From assembly GCA_019914945.1 (NCBI GenBank), contig CM034103.1, forward strand, positions 3,658,001 through 3,722,000: DNA of 64,000 nt. The letters run 5' to 3'. This stretch comes from Typha latifolia. Taxonomy: Eukaryota; Streptophyta; Magnoliopsida; Poales; Typhaceae. Below are positions 36,992 through 60,300 of the stretch, in pieces. The position numbers and the translations under genes were made by a program. Below the pieces are notes generated by a model that was not told the origin of the DNA, ran no database searches, and worked only from the letters and a program-made list of their open reading frames with translations. How positions within the stretch are numbered: the stretch's first letter is position 1; every line of letters starts with the position of its first letter.

Positions 36992-39610
36992 AGAATCTAT
37001 AATTGCCAAATTGGAGATGGAGGGGGAGGGATTATAACATGTGCTAGAGGCAAGAATTTTGGTGAGGAAAGGATAGCCATGGAACATTATAGGTTCAAGT
37101 AGGATTGCCTCTTTAGTAATGAAAATTTTTGTTAAAACCAATTTCCTAAAATGTGAGCTATCTTTGCATGACACAAGTTCCAAATTTTACTAGTGAATGG
37201 CTTAAGGTGAAGTTGGCAACGAAATAATTGCTAAAATTGCAGCATGTAAGCACGATCAGTTCACATGAGTCAGAAAATCATGCAAGTCCCATCTACATGC
37301 ATCTGTGAAGATTTACTTATAAAGAATAACTGGAATAACTGTATTTGCATGAAAGAGAAAGAGAGTTGAGTTTCCTTTGAAGTAGAATGATATTAAACGA
37401 AGACAATACCTTTCCCCATGCAAGGGACAATGACAAAATGGTAATCAAACAACAAATTTCTAATTCAATCTGCTAAAAATCATGAATTTACAGAAGTACC
37501 TGGCCCCAGAGGTTTAAGGAAGCGGCCGTGCAAGTAAATGATTATTTACAGAAAGAATGGTCAGCTCAATAGTACAAGAATTCGGGAAACTACATATGGG
37601 TACATAATTTGATGATCTCATAAAAGCAATGTCTAACCTGCAGTAGCTGTCGCATGCAGGACTCTCATCTCTCCCATAATTAGGACTACCCTTTGTTGAG
37701 GCTTGCTATGGAACCACGGTCATAATCAGGGCTAGCCCTCTCCTGGCCTCTACTCTAAGGATTAAGATATTGTGCTCAACTACAAATCCTATCCAGGATC
37801 AATCTCAACCTCTCCGATTCAGGCTGTGCCCTTTTCTTCTTTCATCATCATTACAGAGTTCATACTCCACTGAAATAAAATCCAATCTATCAACTTGCTG
37901 CATATCAGATGAAAATTCAGGATACAGCAGAGGAGAAAGAAAGTTAGGTGATACGTAACTTTTGAAAAAACAAGTTAGCAATATAATATAGGTTCAAAGC
38001 TTGATATTAAGATTATTACTCTAGGAATACCCAGGAAAAAAGAATGGTGAAATTCTTACTTTTATTGTCATTTCTACCTTTCTAGAAAAGACAGTGACTC
38101 TCAAGGACAAATGGCTCCATCCACTGTTACAGAACTTTTTATACATCGATTATGTTATTAGAAAAGTTAGCATAGTAACTCACAAGGAAAGATTCCACAG
38201 AGAACAAGGCTCTAGTAGAGCACAGGTTGCTAGAACAACATGTTGAAGAACAATTTCGACAACCCACAAATGACAACACTGCAGCTTTATAACTCTCTCT
38301 CCCTGCATCATAGAGTGCATATCCCTTTCAAGCTACAAAATTCCTCGAGAAAACTTCACAAGCATTTCTGAAAAGTTACCCATGGGAATTGTTTGATGAT
38401 TCTATGTCAAGAGTTTCACAAATGACAAAATCTAAGTCTTCCATATTGTTTAATTTGGGTGGATTTTAATAGAATCATACACCGGTAAGATTGCAGAGGG
38501 TAGAAGTTTCTTCCACTACTGTAATCTTCATAGAAATTTTGCTGGATGACAAAACATCCAAACACACTTTTTTAGCTTACTCACTCAACATTTCCCCCAA
38601 TCATTATTTACCTTAAACTTGATTTTCTAGATCAAGTTAAATTTCTGAAAGGTCATCTTGACAAACAGCTCACAACAAATTATTAGTATTCAATACAGCT
38701 CAATCTTCTTTGTAGAAAGATGGGCATGAAAATCTTGCTCTCCTGAAATGGAAATTGTCTAGACTAATTGCTCCCATTCCTTATTCTCTCTTTCCAAGTT
38801 CATGGTCAGCTTTAAGTCACGATGTGATCGAAAAAAAAATCTAATCAAGAAGAGCAAACCCGCGAGACTAAGAATCTAATCAGTAACATGGATGTCTAGA
38901 ATCTTGGTTCTGGTAAACAATATATACACACTCACCCATTCCCCCAACAAACACACACACAGCATGCTGGTAAATAAGAAAATAATCAAGCAACCTTCAG
39001 TATCTAACCAAAAGGTACTCTTTCTCTGGAGTTCTGAAAGAGCATACCACCTAAAGTTGTAGTGGCATCAACATGGACATAATTTACTTCGATAGCTTCC
39101 TGTTTTCCGTTATGTTAAAGATAAGTGAGGCTAAAACACATAGAAGTAGGAGCTGCCATGTTTTATACTCCACATTTATTATCATATACCAATCCTCATA
39201 TGCTGTTTGTCATTCCAATCTAGCACACAAGGGTCTAAATATACTGAATCAAGCATAAAGGAAATCAGAGTGCAGATAGACCAATCACTAATAAGAACAA
39301 AAATTATTAGATAATTTTAACCACTCTGACCTAAATTTTATCGATCTAAATCCAACAGTAACTTTCAAAAGAAACAAGGAATCACCAGAGAGGATAGGAT
39401 CAAACTACCCAAAATCGAACTGCTTTGCTCTCTAAGAGAGATTGAAATCTCTAATCAGGATTTAAATGAGGATTTTATTTGGTCAGATCTTTCACCTTGT
39501 GCTTGGAGGAAAGGGTTCGAGCTGGAAGCAGTAAGCTTGACATAGAAATCGATTCGAGAGACATATTCCAGAAAGCCAATTAGGTAGCGGCACGTAGCCG
39601 AACCAAAGGA
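36992..39610. other. Intergenic DNA, no recognised gene
   Basis: Balanced-composition single-copy-looking DNA without a frame of known family. A short (CA)n lies near 38949-38962. Some of this may be an unrecognised transcript or the distal promoter of the next gene. Confidence 0.45.
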
Positions 39611-39617
39611 TGTTTCA

Positions 39618-39683
39618 TGGGCCATTTGGTAAATGGGCCTCTTTTCTTCTCCTCCCTCCTTTTTTCCTTCCAAAAAACCCTAA
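39618..39683 (+). promoter_or_regulatory. Tandem site II elements and telo-box
   Basis: Two TGGGCC site II elements (39618-39623 and 39634-39639) are followed by a telo-box AAACCCTAA at 39675-39683, 56-121 bases before the start codon at 39739. In plants this pairing is typical of nuclear genes for ribosomal proteins and for mitochondrial respiration or translation, where TCP factors bind site II. It supports a housekeeping, organelle-biogenesis role for the downstream gene. Confidence 0.8.
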
Positions 39684-39738
39684 CGCCAACCCCAATCCAT
39701 CCCCCCTTCCATAGACGAGACCGTGCGAGGAGAAGACG

Positions 39739-40530
39739 ATGATCCGCCGAAACCTTTGCTCCACGAAGCTTCTCTTCTCCCTCAGAACCCTACCCCTTAC
39801 CCCAGTCCCATCCCACCACCAACTCCAGCAACGCTCTCCGGTGAGCGGCACGGCCAAGGGAAAGGCCAAGCTCAAGTCCGGACAGCCCCTGAAGCGTTCC
39901 GCCATACCCAAGAAGAAGGCCTCCAGCTCCGGCGCTGGAGCCGGCGACTCCTCCGCCAGTCGCGGCCGCTCCCACCGTGAAGCCATCGACCGCCTTAACA
40001 ACATGGTGGACTCCTGCCTCTCCGCTCCAACCCCTATCCGCCACCTCACCCCCAAGGAGCGACACCGCGAGGCCGAACGCGAGAAGCTTGGGCTCATTTC
40101 CAAGGAGCGCCAGCGAGAGCTCGATCTCGCCAAAGCCCGCGCTAAATCCCGCGCCGATGAGAAGGAAGATGAGCGCGTCATCATGGGCACCCCTGGGCTC
40201 GATCTTATCTCGCTTGGCCTTGTCGACGAGGAGGCGATTCCCAAGTATGAGCTCACGGTCGAGGACGGCCGCCGTCTCGCGAAGGAGTACAGCCGCGTGC
40301 TGATGCGGAGGCACCGGGCGCGCCAGGCGGCCGAGACGAATCTGTTAAATCTCAAGAAAGAGGCGATCGCTGCGCTGCCGGAGAACCTCCGGGGGCCGGC
40401 GCTAGTGCCGGACTTCACGCCGTTCCCGGCTAATCGATTCATGGCCACGCTCACGCCGCCGATCGAGGGGTACATTGAGAAAGTTAGGGAGGCCGCCAAG
40501 AAGTTTGCCGGGAAGGAGAAGCTCCGGTGA
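39739..40530 (+). CDS. Basic, probably mitochondrial protein; possible mL40-like ribosomal subunit
   Basis: An intact, GC-rich, intronless 263-aa coding frame of unconfirmed family. The N-terminus (MIRRNLCSTKLLFSLRTLPL) is rich in Arg, Ser and Leu and lacks acidic residues, like a mitochondrial presequence. A Lys-rich stretch (about 38-61) follows, then a highly charged helical region (about 80-145, with KERHREAEREK and KERQRELDLAKARAK), and a conserved-looking C-terminus with PDFTPFPANRF and TPPIEGYI before a basic end. The charged helix followed by an aromatic/proline block ending TPPI recalls mitochondrial large-subunit protein mL40, but that is a pattern impression only. The site II/telo-box promoter fits a mitochondrial translation gene. 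The ATG chosen is the first in frame and gives the targeting-like N-terminus. A donor, CCAG/GTCAGT, at 40572/40573 suggests a 3' UTR intron. Confidence 0.75.
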   Translation: MIRRNLCSTKLLFSLRTLPLTPVPSHHQLQQRSPVSGTAKGKAKLKSGQPLKRSAIPKKKASSSGAGAGDSSASRGRSHREAIDRLNNMVDSCLSAPTPIRHLTPKERHREAEREKLGLISKERQRELDLAKARAKSRADEKEDERVIMGTPGLDLISLGLVDEEAIPKYELTVEDGRRLAKEYSRVLMRRHRARQAAETNLLNLKKEAIAALPENLRGPALVPDFTPFPANRFMATLTPPIEGYIEKVREAAKKFAGKEKLR

Positions 40531-43280
40531 CGAATCAACGGAGACGAGGAAAGGGTAGAGCTTTCTTTCCAGGTCAGTGATTTTGATGTTTCTTTCACAT
40601 GTGTTCCAAAATAGATAGGTTTTGCACCTCAAGTATGTTGTTTTGAGAAGTGAGTTCTGTGGAACAAAATGATTAATAAAATTTTAAAATATCTTAAAAT
40701 TGTTTGCTTGTTATATATGTCAGGTAAAACTATAATTAGTCATATGCTGCTGAACTACTGAATCTTGTTGGTGCAATAGATGTGTTTCGGAATAATTGTT
40801 CTCATCTACTTGTATGGCAGGAATTAGGTTGTATCTTTTGTTGTCCAGTGCTTACGTTTATCTGATGCTTGCTCCTATTCTTCTTTTTCTTTTTCTTTTC
40901 TTGAGTTTGCCCTTGATTGCATATCCCCAGTCTGTAGTTAGTAGTTGCTGACACACTTTAATCTTGTTGCGGACAAAGGATGTTTTGATTGCTGTCTTTG
41001 CTCTTTTTATTATCTTTTTTGGTTTCTTTTCTTGAAGATCTTGTGCACTGTGTTATTACTTTCATCGTTCATTCTTCCTTCAGTTTCTCTGAATACAATC
41101 GCTATTTTGAACCTTCCATCAATCTCGATTGCCTTTTGATGTTCCTAGAAGCTCAATTTCATTTTATTTCTTTGTCAAAAAGGGGTTTTTTTTTCCAAGA
41201 ATTTACTTCCCCAACAATTTTGGTTCAACAGAACCTTCTTAGTGGATGGATCATATTCAAAGTTCTAGAGAATGATGCTATGATTTCAGATTTCCTATGG
41301 TCGAAATCAAGCTTACTTGTTTTTCCTTCTTCCTCTGTTCCTCATTTCTGTGATTAAAAGTAGTTGGAAAGCACTGATCTTGTTGTTTCCTTCATTCCTT
41401 TTTTTTTTCTCAAAGCTCTCTTCTCCTAACATTGTGTACTGCCTAACTTAATCCTTGGTTACTTTTTAGATAAGGGTAATAGTTGGTAAGATCTCATGAG
41501 ATCCATTCTATATCAAGTGGAGAAACAATGTACCTGTTGTATCAAATTGAAAATAGATTTGATGACAATCAGGTAGTTACTAGATATCAGATTCTTTCTA
41601 ATGTGCACAATGTGTTATGTCCAACTCCAAATCCTTACTCTGTTTAGTTGCCAATTGGATTTACTTTTTTGGTTCAACACAAAATTTGTTCAGATTTTTA
41701 TCTTGTTGGCTGGTTATGAAGATCCATTGCTGCCAGCTTGTGTTGTCAGGGCTTTCAACAATGTAGGAATAAGGTGCTCCGACCCTTTTTGGTTATGGTT
41801 ATACATAATGATAGGATGATTATAATCAGATAAACAATGCAGATCTGTGTTTGTGAGACAGGCATGGATGTTATGCTGTCTCCTCCTATTCTCAGTTCTC
41901 TGGATGGATGCTCTATCAGCAGCTGTTGATATGGTGCACCATTTTTTAGTTATAATTTATAAATATTGTCATAATCAATTTGATCTTCATTCTACCTGGT
42001 GTTCATCATACTATGGACTATAGAATCTATGTTTGTGCTAATTTTCCAAGTGCATGCTGGCCAGCTCTATCTGCAGCAATATCTCCTCCGAATCTTTGAC
42101 TCCCTTTTCAATAAATGCAGACCTTTTCAATCAGTTACTTTCTCTAAAAACTAGCATAGAGCTCATGTATCCATGTTTAGAACTCAGAAGAGAACAAACT
42201 TAAAAGTTCTTCGTATACGTCAAAGTTTGTTATCTAGAAATCCTTTTGATAAAGAACTACTAGGCTCCTGCTCCCTTTAAAGTTGGAAGCAATTCTCATG
42301 CTAGCTGATATTTATTGTTGAATTGTAGCACGTGAGGTATGGGCTGTTAAACTGAAGCTACAGAATCCAGACCAGTGATTTGTGATTTTGCATTGATACA
42401 TGCTCTGTTTAGTCCCATCATACACATTCAATCATGTCGAGGGATGTATAATTAGAAATGTTTTCTATGCGAATCTTGGTTTTTATCATGCAATTTCTTT
42501 TTTGTTTGTTAATGCATTAAAGACCTGGAGAAAGCTGTTTGCTGAAAGTTGTCGAAAGGGCTCCAACATGCATGCATTAGAGTTTTGCATTAGATTAGCG
42601 GAACAGAATATTTTCCTTTCTTCATGTGAAGAAGAAAAATGAGCTGCAGATAAGTTTGTTCCTGTGTTTGATATGTCAAGAGAACTGGTAGTTTTTATAC
42701 TTCCTTCTTCATCGCCAATTAAAAAATGTGAAAACTATGTGGAGATTCAACTTTTGGTCATTTGCTACTCCCAGATGATATCTCTGTTCCATTAATTCCC
42801 TAACCATCATGTTCTAGGGATCAAAGAAGGCATTTCCCCTTGAAAGGATTGCATGGTTTATTAGACTTCAGCCTTCACACACTGTGGCTCCTTGTTTGAA
42901 CTTTTTCTAATGTTATCCTGGTAAGGTATTTTATGAATCCATTTTGTGGCAGTCCATTTGACCCCCACTATGTCAGGGCAACTCCCATGCTAGCTGAATA
43001 AATCTATACCTCCATCAGGATTGAGGTTAAAGATTAGCATTGCATCACCTTCCTTGGGTTTCACTGCAAAGAGAAAAATGACTTAGTAATTTATACTTCA
43101 ATAGTGGTACAGTGAAATAATGCATAGTTTACAAACTGATTACATTCCATTTGTGCTATTTTTTTTAGCTTGTTTGATGAATAGGTGAGCCTCCAAAGTT
43201 TTAGAGCAATACCGCGATCCGCTTTTGGTAAAAGTTAATTGCCTTCAAGGTCAATATTTCTTTACTTAGTCTTAATATAC
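40531..43280 (+). other. Probable 3' UTR/intron of the 39739 gene, then intergenic DNA
   Basis: T-rich sequence after a good donor at 40573 has the composition of plant intron or UTR, with many TTG/TTT tracts. No frame in it matches a known family. How far the transcript extends cannot be told from sequence. Confidence 0.4.
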
Positions 43281-44359
43281 TTTTACTCGGACTTATCTTT
43301 CTCCAAAAGTAGTTTAACCTATTTAACCTATTCCTCTGACAACTGTAGAAACACATATATTGGCGGATCACAAAATCTGATTTAAAATAAATAAAATAAA
43401 CTTGTAGATTATAGAAAGTAAATTTTGTATAGTCGCGTCTAGTGGTAGATATTTTTAAAAAAATAAATAAATTGCACACAAAATTAAGTTATTATCTAAG
43501 TGTCTTATGCAATACTAGCTTATAATACTCTCTCCCAGAAGATTAAAAAAATGTATGAATGAAATGAACCAAGTCAATTTTAAATGTTAACGCAGACTGT
43601 AGGCTTATTTAAAGAACTGAATAGCCAGACGAAGGGATGCAAAAAAATTGGTTGGATTGTAATGAAAGACATTTGGTTGTGACAAAAAGATGCACCTCTT
43701 CACAACAGGCTAAGGTTAATTGCTTCATCCGACAAAAATTAATTTTAATTTTAGATTTGACTCGTGTGGTGTGTGTTTGAGTTTATTTGTATAGATTTTT
43801 TTTAACTATAAAATATGCATCCTTTTTGGGGCCTAAAGCTCGTGAGAAGTTTAATACTTATATACTCTATCAATATTTCTCAAAATAATTATTGTGGTTT
43901 TAAATTTACTTCTCTTTATTTTTTCTGTGATAGTCACTTTAAAATTAATTTTTATTTACTTCTCTTTATGACTTTAAATAAGGGAATATATGACATTAAA
44001 GTGTGAGCTAGCACATATACACTTACATGTGCTATAATGGTAAGCTAGCACATATACACTTATATGTGCAGTAAGTCGTACAAACCAATGTATTACCAGA
44101 GAGTATTGCATTGTTCTAGTTTAGTAAGGCACTTAGATAATAACTTAGTTTTGTGTGCAATTTGTTTTAAAAAAAATAGTGTTCACCACTAGACTCGACT
44201 ATTAAAATTTACTTTCTATAGTCTGCAACTTTATTTTATTTATTTTGAATCGGAGTTTGTGACAGTTAGAATCAGATTGTTATTTCCAATATATGTGTTT
44301 CTACAATTGTTAGAGGAATAGGTTAAACTACTTTTGGAGAAAGATAAGTCTGAGTAAAA
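43281..44359. mobile_element. Transposon-like element with about 250-bp terminal inverted repeats
   Basis: The left arm runs from TTTTACTCGGACTTATC at 43281 to about 43515. It is repeated in inverted form from 44359 (GATAAGTCTGAGTAAAA) back to about 44105. Paired blocks include CTCCAAAAGTAGTTTAACCT, GTAGAAACACATATAT and AAGTTATTATCTAAGTG. The 590-bp core encodes nothing recognisable and has two copies of an AGCTAGCACATATACACTTA unit at 44008-44065. Long arms suggest a Mutator-type or foldback element. No matching flanking duplication was found, so it is old or its ends are not exact. Confidence 0.7.
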
Positions 44360-44517
44360 CTCCATCCGTCTTCCCCTCTTCAAGTCGGCCTCAACTCCTT
44401 GTCTAATCTCCCACTCCTTCCCCTAGTCTCTCGCATTACCGTTGGCCCGCTCCTAGGGTTTCGAGAGATCCTCTTCTCGTCAAACTCCATCCATCTTCCC
44501 CTCTTTAAGTTGGAGAC

Positions 44518-44795
44518 ATGGATCCGACTGGTCCTCTCGACCTCCCCCTGTTGGAGGATTTTAAGAAGATGGTCGATCTCATAAGGCGGAGCTGCAACTC
44601 GCAAGGTCTTGACAAACCACCCTGAGGGCACCACCATCCTCAAAGAGCTGATCCAGAATGTGAATAACACCAGCGGCAATAGGGCCTGCCTCTGCCTCGA
44701 TCGCCGCACACAGGGGGTCAATTCCGTAATCTTGCCCAATCTCACATCAGTGGCAAGGCTCTGCTCCCCTTGCTTATAACGATGCAATTACCACC
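44518..44795 (+). pseudogene. Sacsin-like gene fragment (start of the HSP90-type ATPase domain), frameshifted
   Basis: An ATG at 44518 opens LPLLEDFKKMVDLIRR, matching the start of plant sacsin-like proteins. After a frameshift, another frame continues with NHPEGTTILKELIQNVNN and ACLCLDRRTQGV (about 44605-44725). This is the conserved PEGTTVLKELIQNADD segment of the N-terminal GHKL/HSP90-like ATPase domain. After a second shift comes QWQGSAPLAYNDAI (about 44745-44790), again as in sacsin. The usual Asp-Asp of the ELIQNADD ATP-binding motif is changed to Asn-Asn. Homology then stops, although the real protein is thousands of residues long. It is a dead gene fragment, perhaps moved by a transposon. 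Confidence 0.8.
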
Positions 44796-45074
44796 AAGGC
44801 ATTGGTGATGGATTTAATGCTAGATCAGGTGGTGGTGGTGGGAGGTGAACGAGGGAGATAATTGGAACTCCGAGCCCTTAGGGTCTATGATGGTGTTAGT
44901 GGTGAATGTTGCCATGCTAGTGGTAGATTCGGCTGTGATGAACAACAATGATTTCATTTTTAAAATTATTTTGTTATATTGTATAAGAATTATTTTGTTG
45001 TGAGTTCATCTTTTGTTATTTAGTATGCCTGTGTTATTTTGTATTTTGAATTAGAAATGATGTTTTTGTGTTGT

Positions 45075-45297
45075 TAATCAGGTGAATCGTGTTGGGTTGA
45101 GTTAACCCAACATGACCTATTTATTAAATGGATGGGTCGTGTCGTGTTATCCGTTTAATAAACGGGTTGTGTTCGTGTCTATCAAATGCAACCCGTTTAA
45201 TAATTAGGTCTTGTTAGTGTCAAGGCAAAGTTGACCCGACTCAAACTTGTTTAACCCGACCCAAACTCGTTTAACCCGATCTGATTGCCACCCCTAG
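45075..45297. mobile_element. hAT-type terminal remnant
   Basis: Repeated GTTTAACCCGAC/CCCGTTTAATAA words and a right end GATTGCCACCCCTAGC resemble the widespread GGGGTGGCAA termini of plant non-autonomous hAT elements. The left terminus is not evident. Confidence 0.4.
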
Positions 45298-45941
45298 CTA
45301 GCACATTCAATAGGTTGGGTTCAGGCCATCAGGTTGACTTTCGACAATGGTGCCATCATCGAGGTAGAGGAGCTGCAATGGTGGCCACAATGGAGAAGGA
45401 AGAGAAAATAAGAATGAGAGAGAGGAAAGGGAATGGGAATTGGAATGAGATGAGGATATTGGTGAGGAGGGGGAAAGAGAATACGGGGAGGGGTAAGGAG
45501 AAAAGGTGAGGTTAGTACCCGTCTAAATAACATAAGGTGTTAAATGAGAATTGTAGAAAAAAAAAAGATAGTTGAATTATAAAATTCTCAAAGACAGAGT
45601 ATAAATCACAAAATAGGTAAAATATAGAATGTGATTTGTAAAAATCACTTTTTGTTTAATTGATCTCATAGACGGTATAGTTTCAAGTTTTAGGAAAAAA
45701 GAAGAATTAAGTTACAAAATCCTTAAAGATAGTGTAAATCGTAAAATAGGTAAAATGTAAGATGCTATTTATAAAACTCACTTTTTATTGGATTGATCTC
45801 ATGGACAGGTTGAACTATAGGCTTCAAGTATTAGGACTGGTCGACGGAAATGGTTTCCGGTCATGATCAGGTTGGGCCTAGTTTGGGCTCCGACTAGCTT
45901 GTGGGTCAAAACTTTTGGGCTGTAATGCCAGATGAGAAGCC

Positions 45942-46295
45942 CTAAGAAATGTTACTTAGAACCATTGCTATAGGGAAGATCTTACTACCCATTTGAACAT
46001 CTGAGAGATACATGAGCACTGTGGCCACACAGTTTCCCAGATTCAAATTCGTAGCATTGGTGAAGTAATCATTATGGGCAACAAAGTTTTCTCCCTTCTT
46101 GTAACAGAGAATTTGCATGGCATTCAACATCTGATCCACAACTCCAACTCCGGTCTGAAAGAAGGATCTGATGGCTATCGAAATGTCCTTTCTAGATAGG
46201 CCAGAGGCTTTGGACAAACCAGGCAGTAAAGCCATCCAGTCCTGGTGCCCGATCTGGGCTAAGCCCCTTTGTGACAAGATCGATCTCCTCTCCAC
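45942..46295 (-). pseudogene. Prolyl 4-hydroxylase gene fragment
   Basis: On the minus strand, about 46125 down to 45965 encodes AMQILCYKKGENFVAHNDYF, then CVATVLMYLSDVQMGSKIFP. This matches the 2-oxoglutarate/Fe(II) oxygenase core of plant prolyl 4-hydroxylases, including the H-x-D iron-ligand pair (His-Asn-Asp) and the TVLMYLSDV strand. The frame upstream to 46295 resembles the preceding region only weakly. The rest of the roughly 290-aa enzyme, with the second His and the Lys that bind 2-oxoglutarate, is absent, so it is a fragment. Confidence 0.75.
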
Positions 46296-47166
46296 CTGTA
46301 AATACTCTGTTACAAGAGTATTTGAATTGCCATATCATTTCCATTTGAAAAAGATGACGGAACTCAGAGAGGGTTCTGGAGGTGACGAAGCAGTTGACAA
46401 TGAACTTAGATGATGGTAAATTCTTGGCTTCAGTTATGGGAATTGGTAGAAATTCTTGGCTTCAAGCTGATGATGTCTTTCAGGTGAGTGAAATTTATAT
46501 GCACCTTGTTCACCACTCTGTTTCTCCTCTTGGTTTAAGTGCAATAAAACAAGAGATAAGTGAGCTTCTGCAGACGTAAAATTCTACTAAGCAAAGTGAA
46601 ACATCGTGACTCAAGAAAGGAAACTAGAAACGAGCTTTTAGTTAGAAAACTTCATTTACATCTGCACATAAAGCTCGAAAGCATTGAAATATGGACATAG
46701 CATTAACATTAGATGGTTTAAACAAACCATTTGGGAAAAGCCAGATTAAAAAATAGAAATAAAAACTCACCAAGTACAAACGCAATAAAGCTCCATTAAC
46801 AGATTTGAACATTTGATCCTAACATAGTACACAGCGCACTTTGGTTCGAATTTAGACAGTAAATTCTAAGTAGCAAAACAAGCAAGATAAATAAACACGT
46901 TCATTAGAAGCAAGTGATTTGATCAATATATGCTAACAAGTTGCATAAGAGCAATGAGGACTATTCAGATAAGAGTCACATGCAAAAATAGCACAAAGGA
47001 TTATTGGATCGAAGTTCTTTACAAAGCAAACTATGAGATCAAACCCCCTCGCCTCCCCAACCCTCCAAATAAAAAGAAAAAGAAACTATTCCACATCCAA
47101 AAGAGGGAATTTAGCTCATGATAAACTTCCCAAAATATGTACAGCAGTGAAGACAGAGAAAGTAGG

Positions 47167-58286
<11,120 letters not shown>

Positions 58287-58302
58287 CACAAACCACCAAC
58301 GA

Positions 58303-58499
58303 CTAATCGGGAATAAAGCCAAGCTTTCTCAATCCAAATCAAGAAATGGTAAGAAACAGAGCAAACGAGACCGATCAAGGAACCCTAAGAAACGAATTAA
58401 GTGTGAAAGCGAGCACGCTTCTAGCAGGTTATTCGATCAAAGAATGGAGTATAAAGAAGAGAAAGAGGAGGAGATCGATCAAAGTGCTCAAGTGCTCAC
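58303..58499 (-). other. CDKA: Probable 5' UTR intron of CDKA
   Basis: On the minus strand CTCGAG/GTGAGC (donor at 58499) and CCCGATTAG (acceptor ending at 58303) bound a 197-bp T-rich segment. The spliced leader would then run 16 nt to the start codon at 58286. This is inferred from splice consensus only. Confidence 0.55.
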
Positions 58500-58529
58500 C
58501 TCGAGGACTAGGGTTTCGATGGGTTCTTC

Positions 58530-58537
58530 GCGGGAAA
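58530..58537 (-). promoter_or_regulatory. E2F-type site in the CDKA leader/promoter
   Basis: TTTCCCGC on the minus strand matches the E2F consensus TTTSSCGC, about 245 bases upstream of the CDKA start codon. A telo-box-like AAACCCTAG lies nearby at 58509-58517. E2F control of cell-cycle genes is well established; use of this site is inferred. Confidence 0.5.
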
Positions 58538-58639
58538 ACGGAGGAAAGGGGACGCGAGAAGTCTCGTCGCTGTCCAAACGATCTGTCGTAATGCGATATG
58601 TGCACATTAAAATCGCACTCGCTTCTTGACAAAAACGAC

Positions 58640-60300
58640 GTGATTCATTGATTCTGCGGGACGTCGTCACGGGAGCGACGTGGTTCTCCATTAGGTGGTG
58701 CCAAAAAGGGGCCCCAAATTAACGGGTAAATGCAGTCGTGAGTTACTAATTTTGGTTTCGAGGATGCTGGTAGTCTGCAACTCTAGGCGCAGGGAATTTA
58801 CTACTACGGTAGGTTGGTTGGGAGTGATACCCAATAAATTTCTCGGTTGAAGCCAGTTCCTGCGACGAGGATGCAGACGAGCTGCTCCGTTCCTTTGGTT
58901 GCCGAAATAGTACTCCTTTTCTCCGAGAAGGCGGGAAGCCAAGTTAAATAAATGCTTGGGAATTTTATTAATAGAACCCTCCCTTTTATGTTTATTATGG
59001 CCGATATTATCCGAGTTTTTGCCTTATTCTTTAGGTTTGCAAATCAAACATGGTATCCAGATAGGTGAATTATAAATTTATTTAGGAGATGACTTCTAAT
59101 TCAATTAGATGCCAATATTAGAGTTGAACAATTTTTATTTAACATAGAAATATTTTAGACACTCGAAAGTACTCTTACACTTGCTAAGGATACTAAAATT
59201 CGCTAATTGAGTTAGCAATTTCTTATTGAACAAAATTGTTGTCTCCAAAAGTAATTTTGTTTGACAACACGCACTCTAGAACTCACTTTGTAACTTACTT
59301 ATTTTGATACAATAATATGGTGTGCCGACCTAGAATGATCATAATTCTTATTCAATTTTTATCTTTTATTTATTAATTAGAAACATCTAGAATTAATATA
59401 CCCCAATAATTGACTGCCTTAACAGTATAGAAATAAGAAATCATATTTTTCTGCTATGATAAGTATAGTTAACTCATGTAAACATTAACTCCAAATTAGA
59501 TAAATCAATCTGAGTTCTTTTCTTTCCTTTTCTTTCCTTTCCTTTCCTAGTGACTCAAACGGCATTTTGTCATTCTTAGTAAGGGGACTTAACTTGCTCT
59601 TAGCGATTAATTGGTAAAAAATTTGGAAGGAAAGAAATAATAAGATCTTTCGCCACACTGTATAATCCATAATTCCTCACTCTCCCCTCTAGCATTCCCT
59701 ATATATTCTTCATTTTTCTTTCTTCTTTTTTTCTGAGATATAATGGGCATAGCTTAGTTATGAATTAAGTGGGAGAATTTATAGAGGAATGAGGAGAAAA
59801 AGTATATGCTATAAGAGGGATGATGATAGGGCTCTCATTTTTTCTAAAGAGCATTCAACTCAAAAGAGAAAGGCAGCTGAGATGAGAGCCTTATTATTGA
59901 AAATCCTATTGTTGTGCTTGCACCGAATCTTCCGCCAAATGGTGGAAAGAAGTGTCTAGCTTGTTTGATCGGTGGTCCAACCTATATGAGATATACGAGG
60001 AAATTTCAGCTTAGAAAAGAATCTATTGAGGGTCGTCGTATAATTAAAGAAAGAAAATGTATTCCACCAATTCAATATCCTCATCATAGAGAACACATAA
60101 ATGAGGAATAGTAAAATTCTTTTTAATAAGATTCGATCTAATATGAAGCTTGTCGACATGGGCTAACTAGAAAAAGATTTTTAATTTAGATGAGGAGAAG
60201 AGCACCATATTATGTTGAAGTTAGCAAATCTCAAATCCAAGAAGTTCAAGAAATGATAAAATGATATAACACAGAAAACTCTCCGATCAGAGAATTGGTC
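58640..60300. other. Intergenic DNA upstream of CDKA
   Basis: Contains short frames without family resemblance, including one at 59914-60111. A pyrimidine-rich CTTTTCTTTCC repeat lies at 59517-59550. No gene is recognised. Confidence 0.4.

Noticed and set aside
39615..40598. 327-aa open frame on the minus strand
   Set aside because: It lies antisense to the 39739-40530 gene and is open only because GC-rich codons rarely give stops in the complement. The plus-strand frame has the promoter elements and a sensible protein; the minus frame is Ser/Arg low-complexity.
43815..44006. Transposase remnant in the core of the long-TIR element
   Set aside because: The short frame has no DDE-type or zinc-finger motifs and is AT-rich low-complexity.
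59914..60111. 65-aa basic frame as a small gene
   Set aside because: No family resemblance, no promoter elements, and it lies in repeat-like DNA next to LINE remnants.
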